A DNA stretch of 5,805 nucleotides from Smithella sp. (GCA_012797505.1 JAAZOZ010000310.1:1-5805), one strand, 5' to 3'. Shown: positions 1 through 5,805, counted from the stretch's first letter. Made by a program: numbers and translations. Notes: generated by a model not told the origin, from the letters alone.

Positions 1-1499
1 ACTTCCGAGGTAATGCCGTCGTTACGGAACTCCGGTTTCAACACAACAAGCAGCATGGGTCTCTCACCCCACTTGGAATCGGGAACGCCAATGGCCGCCG
101 CTTCCTGTATGGCATTGTGCGTGCTGACGGCGTTTTCCAAATCAAGCGAAGATACCCATTCGCCGCCGGTTTTAATGACATCCTTGAGCCGGTCCGTAAT
201 CTGGATGTATCCGTCCTCATCCATGTAACCGACATCTCCCGTATGCAGCCACCCGCCGCGCCAGAGGTCTTCCGTCTTCTCCGGATCCTTGTGGTACCCT
301 TTGGTAAACCAAGGCGCGCGGACAACGATTTCGCCGGTGGTTTTGCCGTCATTCGGCTGAAAATTTCCGTCCCCGTCGGCAATCCGGACATCGACAAGCG
401 CGATGGGCATTCCCGTCTTGATGGCGATGTCGCTTTTCTGTTCGTTGTCGAAATTTTTCATGTACGGCTTCAGATTGGACACGCTGATGACCGGGCAGGT
501 TTCGGACATTCCATAGCCGGTCATGACGGAAATCCCCAGATTGATGGCCGCGACGGCAATTCCCTTGGCCAGACGGGCGCCGCCGATGATCACCTTCCAG
601 GCGGAAAGATCAAGCTGTTTCGCGATGGGGCTGACGACGATCATTTGAAGGATTGTGGGCACGCAATGGGAAAAAGTGACCTTTTCCCGAGCGATCAGTT
701 TCACCAGCATTTCCGGCTCGTATTTGCCTGGATAAACTTGCTTGACGCCCATCATCGTCGCGATAAAGGGGAAGCCCCAGGCATGAACATGGAACATGGG
801 CGTGATCGGCATGTAGACATCCGACGTGGAGAAACGCAGCGGAGTGTCGTGGCCGCTCACGCCGATGCAGACACTCATGGTGTGAAGAACGATCTGGCGA
901 TGGGAGAAATAAACCCCTTTGGGAAGGCCGGTTGTCCCCGTTGTGTAGAACGTGGTGGCCTTTGTGTTTTCGTCAAGATCGGGAAATTCGAAATCAGGAG
1001 AAGCAGCGGCCAAAAGCTCCTCGTATTCCGCGTCATACGCGGCATCGGTTTTCGGCGCCTGATCGCTGTCTGAAAAAATAACGACTTTTTTGACGAATTT
1101 CAGCTTGCCTCTGATAGACGAAAGAAGGGGAAGGAAATCGGTGTTGATGAGAATCACGTCGGCTTCGGCATGGTTCATGGTGTATTCGATCTGATCGGGA
1201 GACAGCCGCCAGTTCACGGTGAAAAGCACCGCCCCCATCATGGGAATGGCAAAAAAGCTCTCCAGGTATCGGTTGGAGTCGTAATCGAATACGGCCACCG
1301 TATCTCCCCTTTTGACGCCGAGTCCGGCAAGCGCGCTTCCCAGTCTGTTGATCCTTTCAAACAGATCGCTGTAGGTATAGCGCATCTTGTCCCGGTAAAC
1401 GATTTCCTGATTGCCCGCGGTGAGTTTTGAATTGGCGAGCAATTCCTTAATGGTCAGCTGAAATCCATAACGGTTTCCGTTTAACGAATCTTTCTTCAT
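1..1499 (-). CDS. Fatty acyl-CoA ligase (AMP-forming), AlkK/FadD-like, C-terminus cut by window edge
   Basis: Activates a carboxylic acid, probably a medium- or long-chain fatty acid, with ATP to an acyl-adenylate and then to acyl-CoA in the cytoplasm. The minus-strand frame is open from ATG 1499 to the window edge: 499 complete codons, starting MKKDSLNGNRYGFQLTIKEL. Adenylate-forming core motifs seen: the A3 P-loop TTGTTGLPKG at about residues 186-195, followed by VYFSHRQ; MFHVHAWGFP near 240-250; the A5 motif GYGMSETCP at 328-336; A7 TGD at 420-422; and the A8 hinge region DRLKDVIKTGGEWVSS at about 436-451. GVYFSHRQ, FHVHAWG and GGEWVSS are typical of the AlkK-like fatty acyl-CoA ligases (about 540-550 residues). 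The last 40-50 residues, including the A10 catalytic lysine, lie outside the window. AGGAGG at 1506-1511, 6 nt before the ATG, supports the start. Chain-length preference cannot be read from the sequence. It lies downstream of the response regulator on the same strand, but the 156-nt gap suggests separate or partly separate transcription. Confidence 0.95.
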   Translation of the reverse strand, partial: MKKDSLNGNRYGFQLTIKELLANSKLTAGNQEIVYRDKMRYTYSDLFERINRLGSALAGLGVKRGDTVAVFDYDSNRYLESFFAIPMMGAVLFTVNWRLSPDQIEYTMNHAEADVILINTDFLPLLSSIRGKLKFVKKVVIFSDSDQAPKTDAAYDAEYEELLAAASPDFEFPDLDENTKATTFYTTGTTGLPKGVYFSHRQIVLHTMSVCIGVSGHDTPLRFSTSDVYMPITPMFHVHAWGFPFIATMMGVKQVYPGKYEPEMLVKLIAREKVTFSHCVPTILQMIVVSPIAKQLDLSAWKVIIGGARLAKGIAVAAINLGISVMTGYGMSETCPVISVSNLKPYMKNFDNEQKSDIAIKTGMPIALVDVRIADGDGNFQPNDGKTTGEIVVRAPWFTKGYHKDPEKTEDLWRGGWLHTGDVGYMDEDGYIQITDRLKDVIKTGGEWVSSLDLENAVSTHNAIQEAAAIGVPDSKWGERPMLLVVLKPEFRNDGITSE

Positions 1500-1567
1500 C
1501 ACAGGCCTCCTGAAATGTTTAGTTTTCTCTTGCCTGTATAATGAAGCCGGGCATGAGAAAAAACCAT

Positions 1568-1584
1568 CAGCCGGAGGCTGTTTT
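1568..1584. terminator. Possible small hairpin with T-tracts between regulator and ligase genes
   Basis: CAGCC-GGA-GGCTG (1568-1580) forms a 5-bp stem with a 3-nt loop. On the plus strand it is followed directly by TTTT. On the minus strand it is followed by ATGG and then six T (the A-run at 1558-1563). The stem is short, so this is only a weak candidate for termination after the response regulator gene or for a leader hairpin of the ligase transcript. Confidence 0.25.
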
Positions 1585-1628
1585 GCGCGTACGGTGAGAG
1601 ATTAAAAAACGGTGCGTTGATGACCTAC

Positions 1629-1647
1629 AAAAAGATCTCCGGAGACC
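1629..1647 (-). terminator. Possible terminator after the response regulator gene
   Basis: Read on the minus strand, GGTCT-CCGG-AGATC (1647-1634) forms a 5-bp stem with one G-T wobble and a 4-nt loop, followed immediately by five T (1633-1629). It begins 8 nt beyond the regulator stop codon, the expected place for a factor-independent terminator. The stem is weak, so readthrough into the acyl-CoA ligase gene is possible. Confidence 0.35.
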
Positions 1648-1655
1648 GCAGACGA

Positions 1656-2342
1656 TTATTGCTTTGCCTCACGCTCATTCTCCACCCAGTTGAAGGCGTG
1701 GCGCAGGAGTTCGGTGCTGTTCCTGAGATTCAGTTTTTCCTTGATGCGTTCGCGGTAAGTGCCGATGGTTTTGACGCTGAGGTGCAGCCGCAAACCGATT
1801 TCACTGATGCCGAGTCCTTCGCCGATCAGATGGAACACCTCCATCTCCCGATCGGTCAACGCCTTGAGCGGCGATTCCACGGCATCCAAAGGACCTTCAA
1901 CAAAACGCGACAGCATTTGTTCGGTCATCCTGGGGCTGACATAAATGCCGCCGATGCGCACTTGTCGGATGGCCTGAACGATGGATTCGGAAGCTTCCTG
2001 CTTCATGACATACCCCCTGGCGCCGGCGCGCAGGGCCCGCTCGGCATAGAGCGACTCGTCGTGCATGGAAATGACCAGCATGATGATTCCCCTGTTCAAT
2101 TTCCGGACCTCTTTGATGAGGTCGATGCCGCTCATATCCTTGAGCGTGATATCCACGATGACCATGTCCGGATTCAATTCGGCGACGGCCCTCAAAGCGC
2201 CTTGGTAATCATCGGCCTCTCCGCAGACGCAAAGGTCGCTTTCCTGGTTGATGAGCTGAGCAAGCCCCTGCCGGAAGATGGGGTGGTCGTCGACGATGAA
2301 AATTCTGTGTTTGCCCTTTGGGGGTGTTTTTGCAGTCGCCAT
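1656..2342 (-). CDS. NarL/FixJ-family DNA-binding response regulator
   Basis: Cytosolic output protein of a two-component system: a phosphorylated receiver domain controls a LuxR-type helix-turn-helix. From ATG 2342 it is 228 residues, the normal length for the family. The receiver spans about residues 12-130, with the acidic pair D18-D19 (FIVDDHP), phospho-acceptor D64 (VIVDITLKDMSG), the switch Ser S92 (VISMHD) and conserved K114 (GYVMK). The GerE/LuxR domain spans about 160-220: LTDREMEVFHLIGEG, then LSVKTIGTYRERIKEKL, which contains the recognition helix. All key residues are present, so it should be active. An in-frame TTG at 2345 directly precedes the ATG; ATG 2342 is preferred because AAGGGA (2355-2350) is then 7 nt away. 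The gene begins 4 nt after the kinase stop codon, marking the kinase as its cognate partner. Its DNA targets are unknown; its own operon promoter and the divergent NPD-family gene are natural candidates. Confidence 0.96.
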   Translation of the reverse strand: MATAKTPPKGKHRIFIVDDHPIFRQGLAQLINQESDLCVCGEADDYQGALRAVAELNPDMVIVDITLKDMSGIDLIKEVRKLNRGIIMLVISMHDESLYAERALRAGARGYVMKQEASESIVQAIRQVRIGGIYVSPRMTEQMLSRFVEGPLDAVESPLKALTDREMEVFHLIGEGLGISEIGLRLHLSVKTIGTYRERIKEKLNLRNSTELLRHAFNWVENEREAKQ

Positions 2343-2346
2343 CAAG

Positions 2347-3822
2347 TCATCCCTTGTTTAAATTGAATGTGCAGGTTACCAGTGTGCCGCCGTTCGGTTC
2401 CGATTCGATTCGCAGGGAAGCTCCGATCATTCGGGCGCGGTATTGCATAATTTTCAGACCGATGCCGCCGACCTTCGTCGTATCCTTGATCCCGACGCCA
2501 TCGTCAAGAATCGACAATGAAACGATGCCCTTGTTGTTCAGAAGCTCCAAAACGATCTTTGAAGATTTACCGTGTTCAATGGAATTGTGAATGGATTCCT
2601 TGGCAATATAATAAAGATGCGTGGACAACGCAATATCGTCGATGGGAATATGCCGCGGACAGCGAAAATTGCAAATCATGTTGAAGATGCTCGCCGTGGA
2701 ATCGGCAAGCTCTTCCAGGGATGCTTCGAGGCCGAGCGATATCAGATGGACGGGACAAAGTCCGCGGGCGAGGCGCCGGGTTTTCTCGATGGCGTTTTTG
2801 ACCAGCCTGTTGATTTCTCCGGCATAGCGCGCATTTTCCTTGGAAACGACGAGCAGTTTATCATGCAAGACTTTGGTCATGACGTCGATGCCGATCAGAT
2901 GCTGGCCGAGATCGTCATGAAGCTCATAGCCGATTTTCTGGCGTTCACGTTCCGATGTCTCGAGAACCTGTTTTTCCAGTTTCTTAATGGCCGTAATATC
3001 CGTGATCACGCCGAACCCCCCCATGAAATGCCCCTGGGAATCATAAACGGCGCGAGGGGAAACAAGCGTATAAATGGGATTGCCTTCTCCATCCATCCAC
3101 GTCACTTCATAGGATTCCGGCGCGTCCTTGGCGCCGATATTGCCGGTCCACGTTTCCAGGTCGCGTTTGCTGATGAAATCACGGCTGAGCCGGCCGACAA
3201 TCTGATCGCGGGGAAGATGGAGAATCTTGCATATTTTATCATTGACGTAAGTGATGACGCCGCTCCGGTCCTGAATACCCAGCCCCTCGTTCATGGTTTC
3301 CACAAGCTGGCGGAACTTTTCCTCGCTGTCGCGCAAATCCTTTTCCATGCCGACCCTTTCCGATATATCCATCATGGACGCGATGCTTTGCGCGGTTCCC
3401 GGAATCATGGCGATGGTCATAAAAACATGAAGGACATTGCCGTTCTTGCTGACGATTTTGAATTCGTAGTTTCTCGGCGCGGATAAAGGATCTTTGCGCC
3501 TTTCCTGATGATAGCAAAGAAGACGGTCGACATCGTCTTTGGCCACATATCTTGTCCAGGTATAGCCGATGATTTCCTCGCGGGGATAGCCGGTGAAATT
3601 CGCGAAATCGTTGTTCATCATGGAAATGGTTGTGTCTTCCTCGATGACAATGGTCGCCGTGCCGGAATTCTCAAAAAGCGTCCGGTAAAAATGCTCCGAC
3701 GTGGTCAGCGCCTCTTCGATTCTTTCGTATTTACGGGCCCGCGACCGAAGCTGTCTGATTTCCTTGCGGGCAATCTCCAGTTCTTCGATAAGCTGAAGCC
3801 TGGTTTTGTGTCCTTCCTCCAC
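2347..3822 (-). CDS. Soluble PAS-PAS sensor histidine kinase (HisKA_3/NarX type)
   Basis: Autophosphorylates a histidine in response to a signal and passes the phosphate to the response regulator encoded just downstream. At 491 residues it has no hydrophobic segment long enough to span a membrane, so it should sense a cytosolic cue. Order: N-terminal charged coiled coil, about 5-40; PAS 1, about 41-155 (NNDFANFTGYPREEIIG); PAS 2, about 165-283 (YVNDKICKILHLPRDQIVG); HisKA_3 dimerisation and phospho-acceptor region, about 288-355, with H302 in YELHDDLGQHL; HATPase_c, about 395-488, with the N box around N413 (KESIHNSIEHG), DDGVGI at 440-445 and GGIGL at 452-456. All catalytic motifs are intact. 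No ligand for the PAS domains can be deduced. The start is GTG 3822: the frame is closed by a TGA ten codons upstream, the next Met is residue 68 inside PAS 1, and GGAG lies 8 nt before the GTG. A strong promoter lies about 35 nt upstream. Confidence 0.95.
   Translation of the reverse strand: MEEGHKTRLQLIEELEIARKEIRQLRSRARKYERIEEALTTSEHFYRTLFENSGTATIVIEEDTTISMMNNDFANFTGYPREEIIGYTWTRYVAKDDVDRLLCYHQERRKDPLSAPRNYEFKIVSKNGNVLHVFMTIAMIPGTAQSIASMMDISERVGMEKDLRDSEEKFRQLVETMNEGLGIQDRSGVITYVNDKICKILHLPRDQIVGRLSRDFISKRDLETWTGNIGAKDAPESYEVTWMDGEGNPIYTLVSPRAVYDSQGHFMGGFGVITDITAIKKLEKQVLETSERERQKIGYELHDDLGQHLIGIDVMTKVLHDKLLVVSKENARYAGEINRLVKNAIEKTRRLARGLCPVHLISLGLEASLEELADSTASIFNMICNFRCPRHIPIDDIALSTHLYYIAKESIHNSIEHGKSSKIVLELLNNKGIVSLSILDDGVGIKDTTKVGGIGLKIMQYRARMIGASLRIESEPNGGTLVTCTFNLNKG
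2350..2355 (-). promoter_or_regulatory. Ribosome binding site of the response regulator, inside the kinase 3' end
   Basis: AAGGGA on the minus strand lies within the last kinase codons and is followed by TGACTTGATG: the kinase stop TGA, then an in-frame TTG, then ATG. Spacing is 7 nt to the ATG and 4 nt to the TTG, so the site favours ATG 2342 and implies translational coupling of kinase and regulator. Confidence 0.7.
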
Positions 3823-3830
3823 TGGCGGAT

Positions 3831-3834
3831 CTCC
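3831..3834 (-). promoter_or_regulatory. Ribosome binding site supporting the GTG start of the kinase
   Basis: GGAG on the minus strand is 8 nt before GTG 3822. No ATG or GTG lies between it and the upstream in-frame TGA, so this site fixes the non-ATG start. A purine-rich GGAGGAAGGA stretch follows immediately inside the coding region but has no start codon after it. Confidence 0.6.
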
Positions 3835-3848
3835 GGCGTTGTCGTTCG

Positions 3849-3858
3849 TTCAATTGAA
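3849..3858. repeat. Perfect 10-nt palindrome at the kinase transcription start (candidate operator)
   Basis: TTCAATTGAA is a perfect inverted repeat abutting the downstream edge of the predicted -10 box (3858-3863 on the minus strand), so it covers the expected start point near 3851. This is a typical operator position for a repressor or autoregulator. It is short and AT-rich, so chance is not excluded. Confidence 0.4.
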
Positions 3859-3886
3859 TTGTACATGAGAAAAGAGCGGTTGTCCA
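3858..3886 (-). promoter_or_regulatory. Sigma70-type promoter of the kinase-regulator operon
   Basis: On the minus strand, TGGACA (3886-3881) and TACAAT (3863-3858) are separated by exactly 17 nt. Each hexamer matches 5 of 6 consensus positions. The predicted start near 3851 gives a leader of about 28 nt before GTG 3822. Confidence 0.65.
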
Positions 3887-3902
3887 GAGCGCGCCTTTTA
3901 CA

Positions 3903-3947
3903 CGATTTCGCCCCTGACTCCGAAGAAAACCGCCATGCGATTTCGCC
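3903..3947. repeat. 10-nt direct repeat upstream of the kinase promoter
   Basis: CGATTTCGCC occurs at 3903-3912 and again at 3938-3947, 35 nt apart start to start. Relative to the predicted kinase start, the copies centre near -57 and -92, where activator sites are often found. No protein can be assigned to it and chance is possible. Confidence 0.4.
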
Positions 3948-4079
3948 GGATGCCGCCATTCCGCTCCGTATCCTGCCGCCGCTTCCATAGTCGGAACGAA
4001 GCGACGCGATTTGGAATTGTTTGTCATAACTTGTTCCGGTGTGTCAAGTCGGCATATCTCTTTGATCCTGAAATTTATT

Positions 4080-4108
4080 TTGACATCCACGCCTGCTTCC
4101 CTTATGAT
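4080..4108 (+). promoter_or_regulatory. Near-consensus sigma70-type promoter of the NPD-family gene
   Basis: TTGACA (4080-4085, perfect consensus) is followed after exactly 17 nt by TATGAT (4103-4108, 5 of 6). Transcription should begin near 4115, giving an A-rich leader of about 45 nt ending in a good ribosome binding site. It predicts strong basal expression of the flavin enzyme, and probably of the phosphatase gene behind it. Confidence 0.75.
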
Positions 4109-4146
4109 TCGCCGCGCAAAGAAACAAAAATTGAAAACCCGACGCC

Positions 4147-4151
4147 GGAGG
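4147..4151 (+). promoter_or_regulatory. Ribosome binding site fixing the start of the NPD-family gene
   Basis: GGAGG lies 8 nt before ATG 4160, ideal spacing. It decides against a 75-residue longer reading frame that opens at ATG 3935, which has no comparable site. Confidence 0.8.
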
Positions 4152-4159
4152 AAACGTTT

Positions 4160-5209
4160 ATGTTCAAAACAAGAATGACGGAGATGTTCGGCATTGACCA
4201 TCCCATCATGCTGGCCGGGATGAACTGGATTACGGAACCCAAACTGGTTTCGGCCGTCTGCAATGCCGGAGGGCTGGGGATTCTGGCCGTCGCGCGCTGC
4301 AACCCGAAAGAGACGCGTGAAAACATCAAACAGATCCGGGATCTTACGGACAAGCCCTTCGGCATCAACCAGATTCTCGTGGGGCCGGGGGCAAAGGAAA
4401 ATATCGCCGTCGCCATTGAAGAAAAAGTTCCCGTGATCAACTATTCGCTGGGCAAACCCTGGTTTGTGAACGACGTGCACGCCTACGGCGGCAAGGTGGT
4501 GGGGACGATCGCCATCGCCAAACACGCGGCCAAGGCCGTACAGCTCGGCTGCGACGCGCTGGTGATCACCGGCCACGAAGCGGCGGCGCACGGCGCGGCG
4601 GCCACGTCGATGGTGCTGATCCCCATCGTCGCTTCGATGGTGAAGGTGCCCTTGATTGCCGCAGGCGGATTTTACGACGGACGGGGCCTCGCGGCGGCGC
4701 TGGCGCTGGGCGCGGACGGCATTTCCATGGGCAGCCGGTTCATGGTCGTCAGGGAAAGCCTGGTGCATGACAATTTCAAAAAATTGTGCATGGAAGCGAC
4801 CGAACAGGACACGCTCTATGACAACGTGTTTGACGGCATGGACGGCCGCGTGCTGAAAACCAAAGAAGCCCAAGCGATGATGAAGCGCGGCTTCCCGGTC
4901 GTTGAAGCCTTTAAAGGCGCGTTGCTGATCAAGAAGCTCATGAATCTTTCCTTTGCCAAATTCGCGGCGGTGAGCATCGAGATGCTGCGCGCCGAGGAAG
5001 GCCACCCCCTGATGGTGCTGGCGCGGCAGGCGGTGGGCAACATGAAGCATCTCAAAGCCCTCAACGACGGCGACGTGGAAGGCGGCATTCTGTTTGCGGG
5101 CCAGTGCTGCGGCGGCATCACAGACAACCCGACCACCAAAGAACTGATCGACCGCGTCATCCGGGAAGCCGAAGAGGCGCTGGCAAAACTGAACGCTTGC
5201 CGGAAGTAA
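4160..5209 (+). CDS. NPD-family FMN-dependent oxidoreductase (nitronate monooxygenase / FabK enoyl-ACP reductase-like)
   Basis: 349-residue TIM-barrel flavoprotein of the 2-nitropropane dioxygenase (NPD) superfamily, which includes nitronate monooxygenases and FabK-type enoyl-ACP reductases. Visible motifs: the N-terminal GIDHPIMLAGM (11-21); NAGGLGIL (35-42), an FMN-binding glycine turn; PFGIN (66-70); VITGHEAAAHG (135-145), the site of the FMN-phosphate and catalytic-His motif usually written GxEAGGHxG, here with Ala in place of both Gly but with H144 kept; PLIAAGGFYDGRGLAAALALG (164-184) and GISMGSRF (187-194), the phosphate-binding end of the barrel; and the C-terminal AGQCCGGITD (313-322). 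There is no signal peptide or membrane segment, so it is cytosolic. In an apparently anaerobic, fatty-acid-using genome an acyl-chain reductase role is at least as likely as nitronate oxidation, but the sequence does not decide this. It is preceded by a near-consensus promoter and diverges from the kinase operon. Confidence 0.92.
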   Translation: MFKTRMTEMFGIDHPIMLAGMNWITEPKLVSAVCNAGGLGILAVARCNPKETRENIKQIRDLTDKPFGINQILVGPGAKENIAVAIEEKVPVINYSLGKPWFVNDVHAYGGKVVGTIAIAKHAAKAVQLGCDALVITGHEAAAHGAAATSMVLIPIVASMVKVPLIAAGGFYDGRGLAAALALGADGISMGSRFMVVRESLVHDNFKKLCMEATEQDTLYDNVFDGMDGRVLKTKEAQAMMKRGFPVVEAFKGALLIKKLMNLSFAKFAAVSIEMLRAEEGHPLMVLARQAVGNMKHLKALNDGDVEGGILFAGQCCGGITDNPTTKELIDRVIREAEEALAKLNACRK

Positions 5210-5272
5210 AGGTTAAGGAGCGTCAACCCGGCCGCGACAACGACATTCACGAACATTTTGGCTACGAGGGAT

Positions 5273-5805
5273 ATGCAACTGACACTGATTCGCCACGGCG
5301 AAACCTTCTGGAACAAAGAGAAGCGCGTTCAGGGCATCACGGATATCGAACTGAGCGAAACCGGCATCGACCAGGCCCGGAAACTGGCCTTGTCGCTCAA
5401 AGACTGCCCGCTGGACAGCATCCATTCCAGCCCGCTGAAAAGGGCTTTGCAGACCGCCGAAATCATCAACCGCTTTCACGGAAAAAAGATCGAGATTCAT
5501 CCCGGCCTGATGGAAATGGATCAGGGGGATTTTGAAGGCCTGACGTTTAAAGAGCTGCTGGCCTGTGAAAAAGAATTCCTCGGGCGGTGGATCGCCGATC
5601 CGGAATCGGTGCGCATGCCCCGGGGAGAATCACTGGCCGAACTGCAGAAGCGCGCCTGGCCGCCCATCGAAAAGCTTATGGCCGCCGGGCAAAACGCGCT
5701 GGTCGTCTCGCACAACTTCACGATTGCAACCATCCTGTGCCGTCTGAGAAACATCCGCCTGTCCGAATTTCGCAGCACCTGCGTGGACAACGCCTCCCGG
5801 ACGCA
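5273..5805 (+). CDS. Histidine phosphatase (phosphoglycerate mutase superfamily), C-terminus cut by window edge
   Basis: Cytosolic phosphatase or mutase working through a phosphohistidine intermediate. 177 complete codons are visible, and 20-40 more would be expected for the usual length of about 200. Catalytic features: LIRHGET at 5-11 with nucleophile H8 and R7; QGITDIELSETGIDQA at 20-35; SSPLKRALQTA at 52-62 with phosphate-pocket R57; EMDQGDFEG at 81-89 with the probable acid/base E81; and VVSHN at 144-148 with the second catalytic H147. All four pocket positions are present, so the enzyme should be active. The substrate is unclear: the family covers cofactor-dependent phosphoglycerate mutases, alpha-ribazole phosphatases (CobC) and broad-specificity phosphatases, and no cobalamin gene is in view. 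ATG 5273 places RHG at the usual distance from the N-terminus. Its ribosome binding site is poor (GAGGG only 2 nt away), and TTG 5258 is an alternative. It lies 63 nt after the NPD-family gene without a terminator between them, so co-transcription is likely. Confidence 0.93.
   Translation, partial: MQLTLIRHGETFWNKEKRVQGITDIELSETGIDQARKLALSLKDCPLDSIHSSPLKRALQTAEIINRFHGKKIEIHPGLMEMDQGDFEGLTFKELLACEKEFLGRWIADPESVRMPRGESLAELQKRAWPPIEKLMAAGQNALVVSHNFTIATILCRLRNIRLSEFRSTCVDNASRT

Larger units (their letters stand above)
3823..4159. other. Divergent intergenic region between kinase operon and NPD-family gene
   Basis: 337 nt with no convincing gene. It holds a minus-strand promoter near the kinase, a plus-strand promoter near the flavin-enzyme gene, a 10-nt palindrome at 3849-3858, a 10-nt direct repeat at 3903-3912 and 3938-3947, and a CGCTTC-N12-GAAGCG dyad at 3980-4003. 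The plus-strand frame of the NPD gene happens to stay open back to 3935, but that extension shows no protein-like conservation features and would contain the plus-strand promoter, so I treat it as non-coding. Confidence 0.75.

Noticed and set aside
117..1073. 318-codon plus-strand frame opposite the acyl-CoA ligase
   Set aside because: The minus strand carries intact adenylate-forming motifs over the whole stretch; the plus-strand translation shows no recognisable domain.
1535..1540. TATACA (minus strand) as a -10 box for the acyl-CoA ligase gene
   Set aside because: A fair -10 match, but no recognisable -35 hexamer at 16-18 nt, only a T-rich stretch. Not enough to call a promoter.
2343..2345. 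TTG 2345 as start of the response regulator
   Set aside because: The adjacent ATG 2342 has better spacing (7 nt versus 4 nt) from AAGGGA and is the stronger start codon.
1617..2366. 249-codon plus-strand frame opposite the response regulator
   Set aside because: Antisense shadow of a complete receiver and LuxR-type domain pair.
2572..3486. 304-codon plus-strand frame opposite the kinase
   Set aside because: Antisense to PAS and HisKA_3 domains with intact motifs; no ribosome site or domain of its own.
3935..4159. 75-residue N-terminal extension of the NPD-family gene from ATG 3935
   Set aside because: Family proteins begin close to the MFKTRMTEMFGIDHP segment, an ideal GGAGG precedes ATG 4160, and a near-consensus promoter lies inside the supposed extension.
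3731..5050. Long minus-strand open frame opposite the NPD-family gene
   Set aside because: It covers a gene with clear family motifs on the other strand, its translation is His/Arg-rich without any domain, and it also overlaps the kinase start region. It is a codon-bias shadow.
5104..5535. 143-codon plus-strand frame across the NPD/phosphatase junction
   Set aside because: It overlaps both real genes out of frame, and the translation is low-complexity and charged without domain features.

Overview
The window carries five protein-coding genes in two opposed blocks. It looks like chromosomal DNA of a Gram-negative, probably anaerobic bacterium of the Desulfobacterota/Syntrophales type. That placement is an inference from the gene mix (an AlkK-like fatty acyl-CoA ligase, a soluble PAS-PAS-HisKA_3 kinase with a NarL-type regulator, and an FMN-dependent NPD/FabK-type oxidoreductase), moderate GC and clear Shine-Dalgarno sites. 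No marker gene fixes the taxonomy. No RNA genes, insertion sequences, CRISPR arrays, tRNAs or integrase scars were seen.

Left block, all on the minus strand, read from right to left. A GTG-started soluble histidine kinase (3822 to 2347) is followed after 4 nt by its NarL/FixJ response regulator (2342 to 1656), so the pair is translationally coupled. A 156-nt gap with two weak terminator-like hairpins separates them from a fatty acyl-CoA ligase that starts at 1499 and runs off the left edge without its C-terminus.

Right block, plus strand. An NPD/FabK-like flavin enzyme (4160 to 5209) is followed after 63 nt by a histidine-phosphatase (phosphoglycerate-mutase superfamily) gene starting at 5273 and cut by the right edge.

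The two blocks diverge from a 337-nt intergenic region (3823-4159). It holds two near-consensus sigma70-type promoters facing away from each other: TTGACA-N17-TATGAT for the flavin enzyme and TGGACA-N17-TACAAT (minus strand) for the kinase operon. A perfect 10-nt palindrome sits at the predicted start point of the kinase transcript, and a 10-nt direct repeat lies upstream of its -35 box.

Taken together, a cytosolic two-component system is flanked by acyl-CoA activation and by a possible enoyl-reductase or nitronate-oxidising flavoprotein. Control of neighbouring lipid or acyl metabolism by this system is a reasonable guess from position only. I found no clearly new biological system; the regulatory layout of the divergent intergenic region is the most interesting part. 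Several long antisense reading frames lie opposite the real genes and are shadows.
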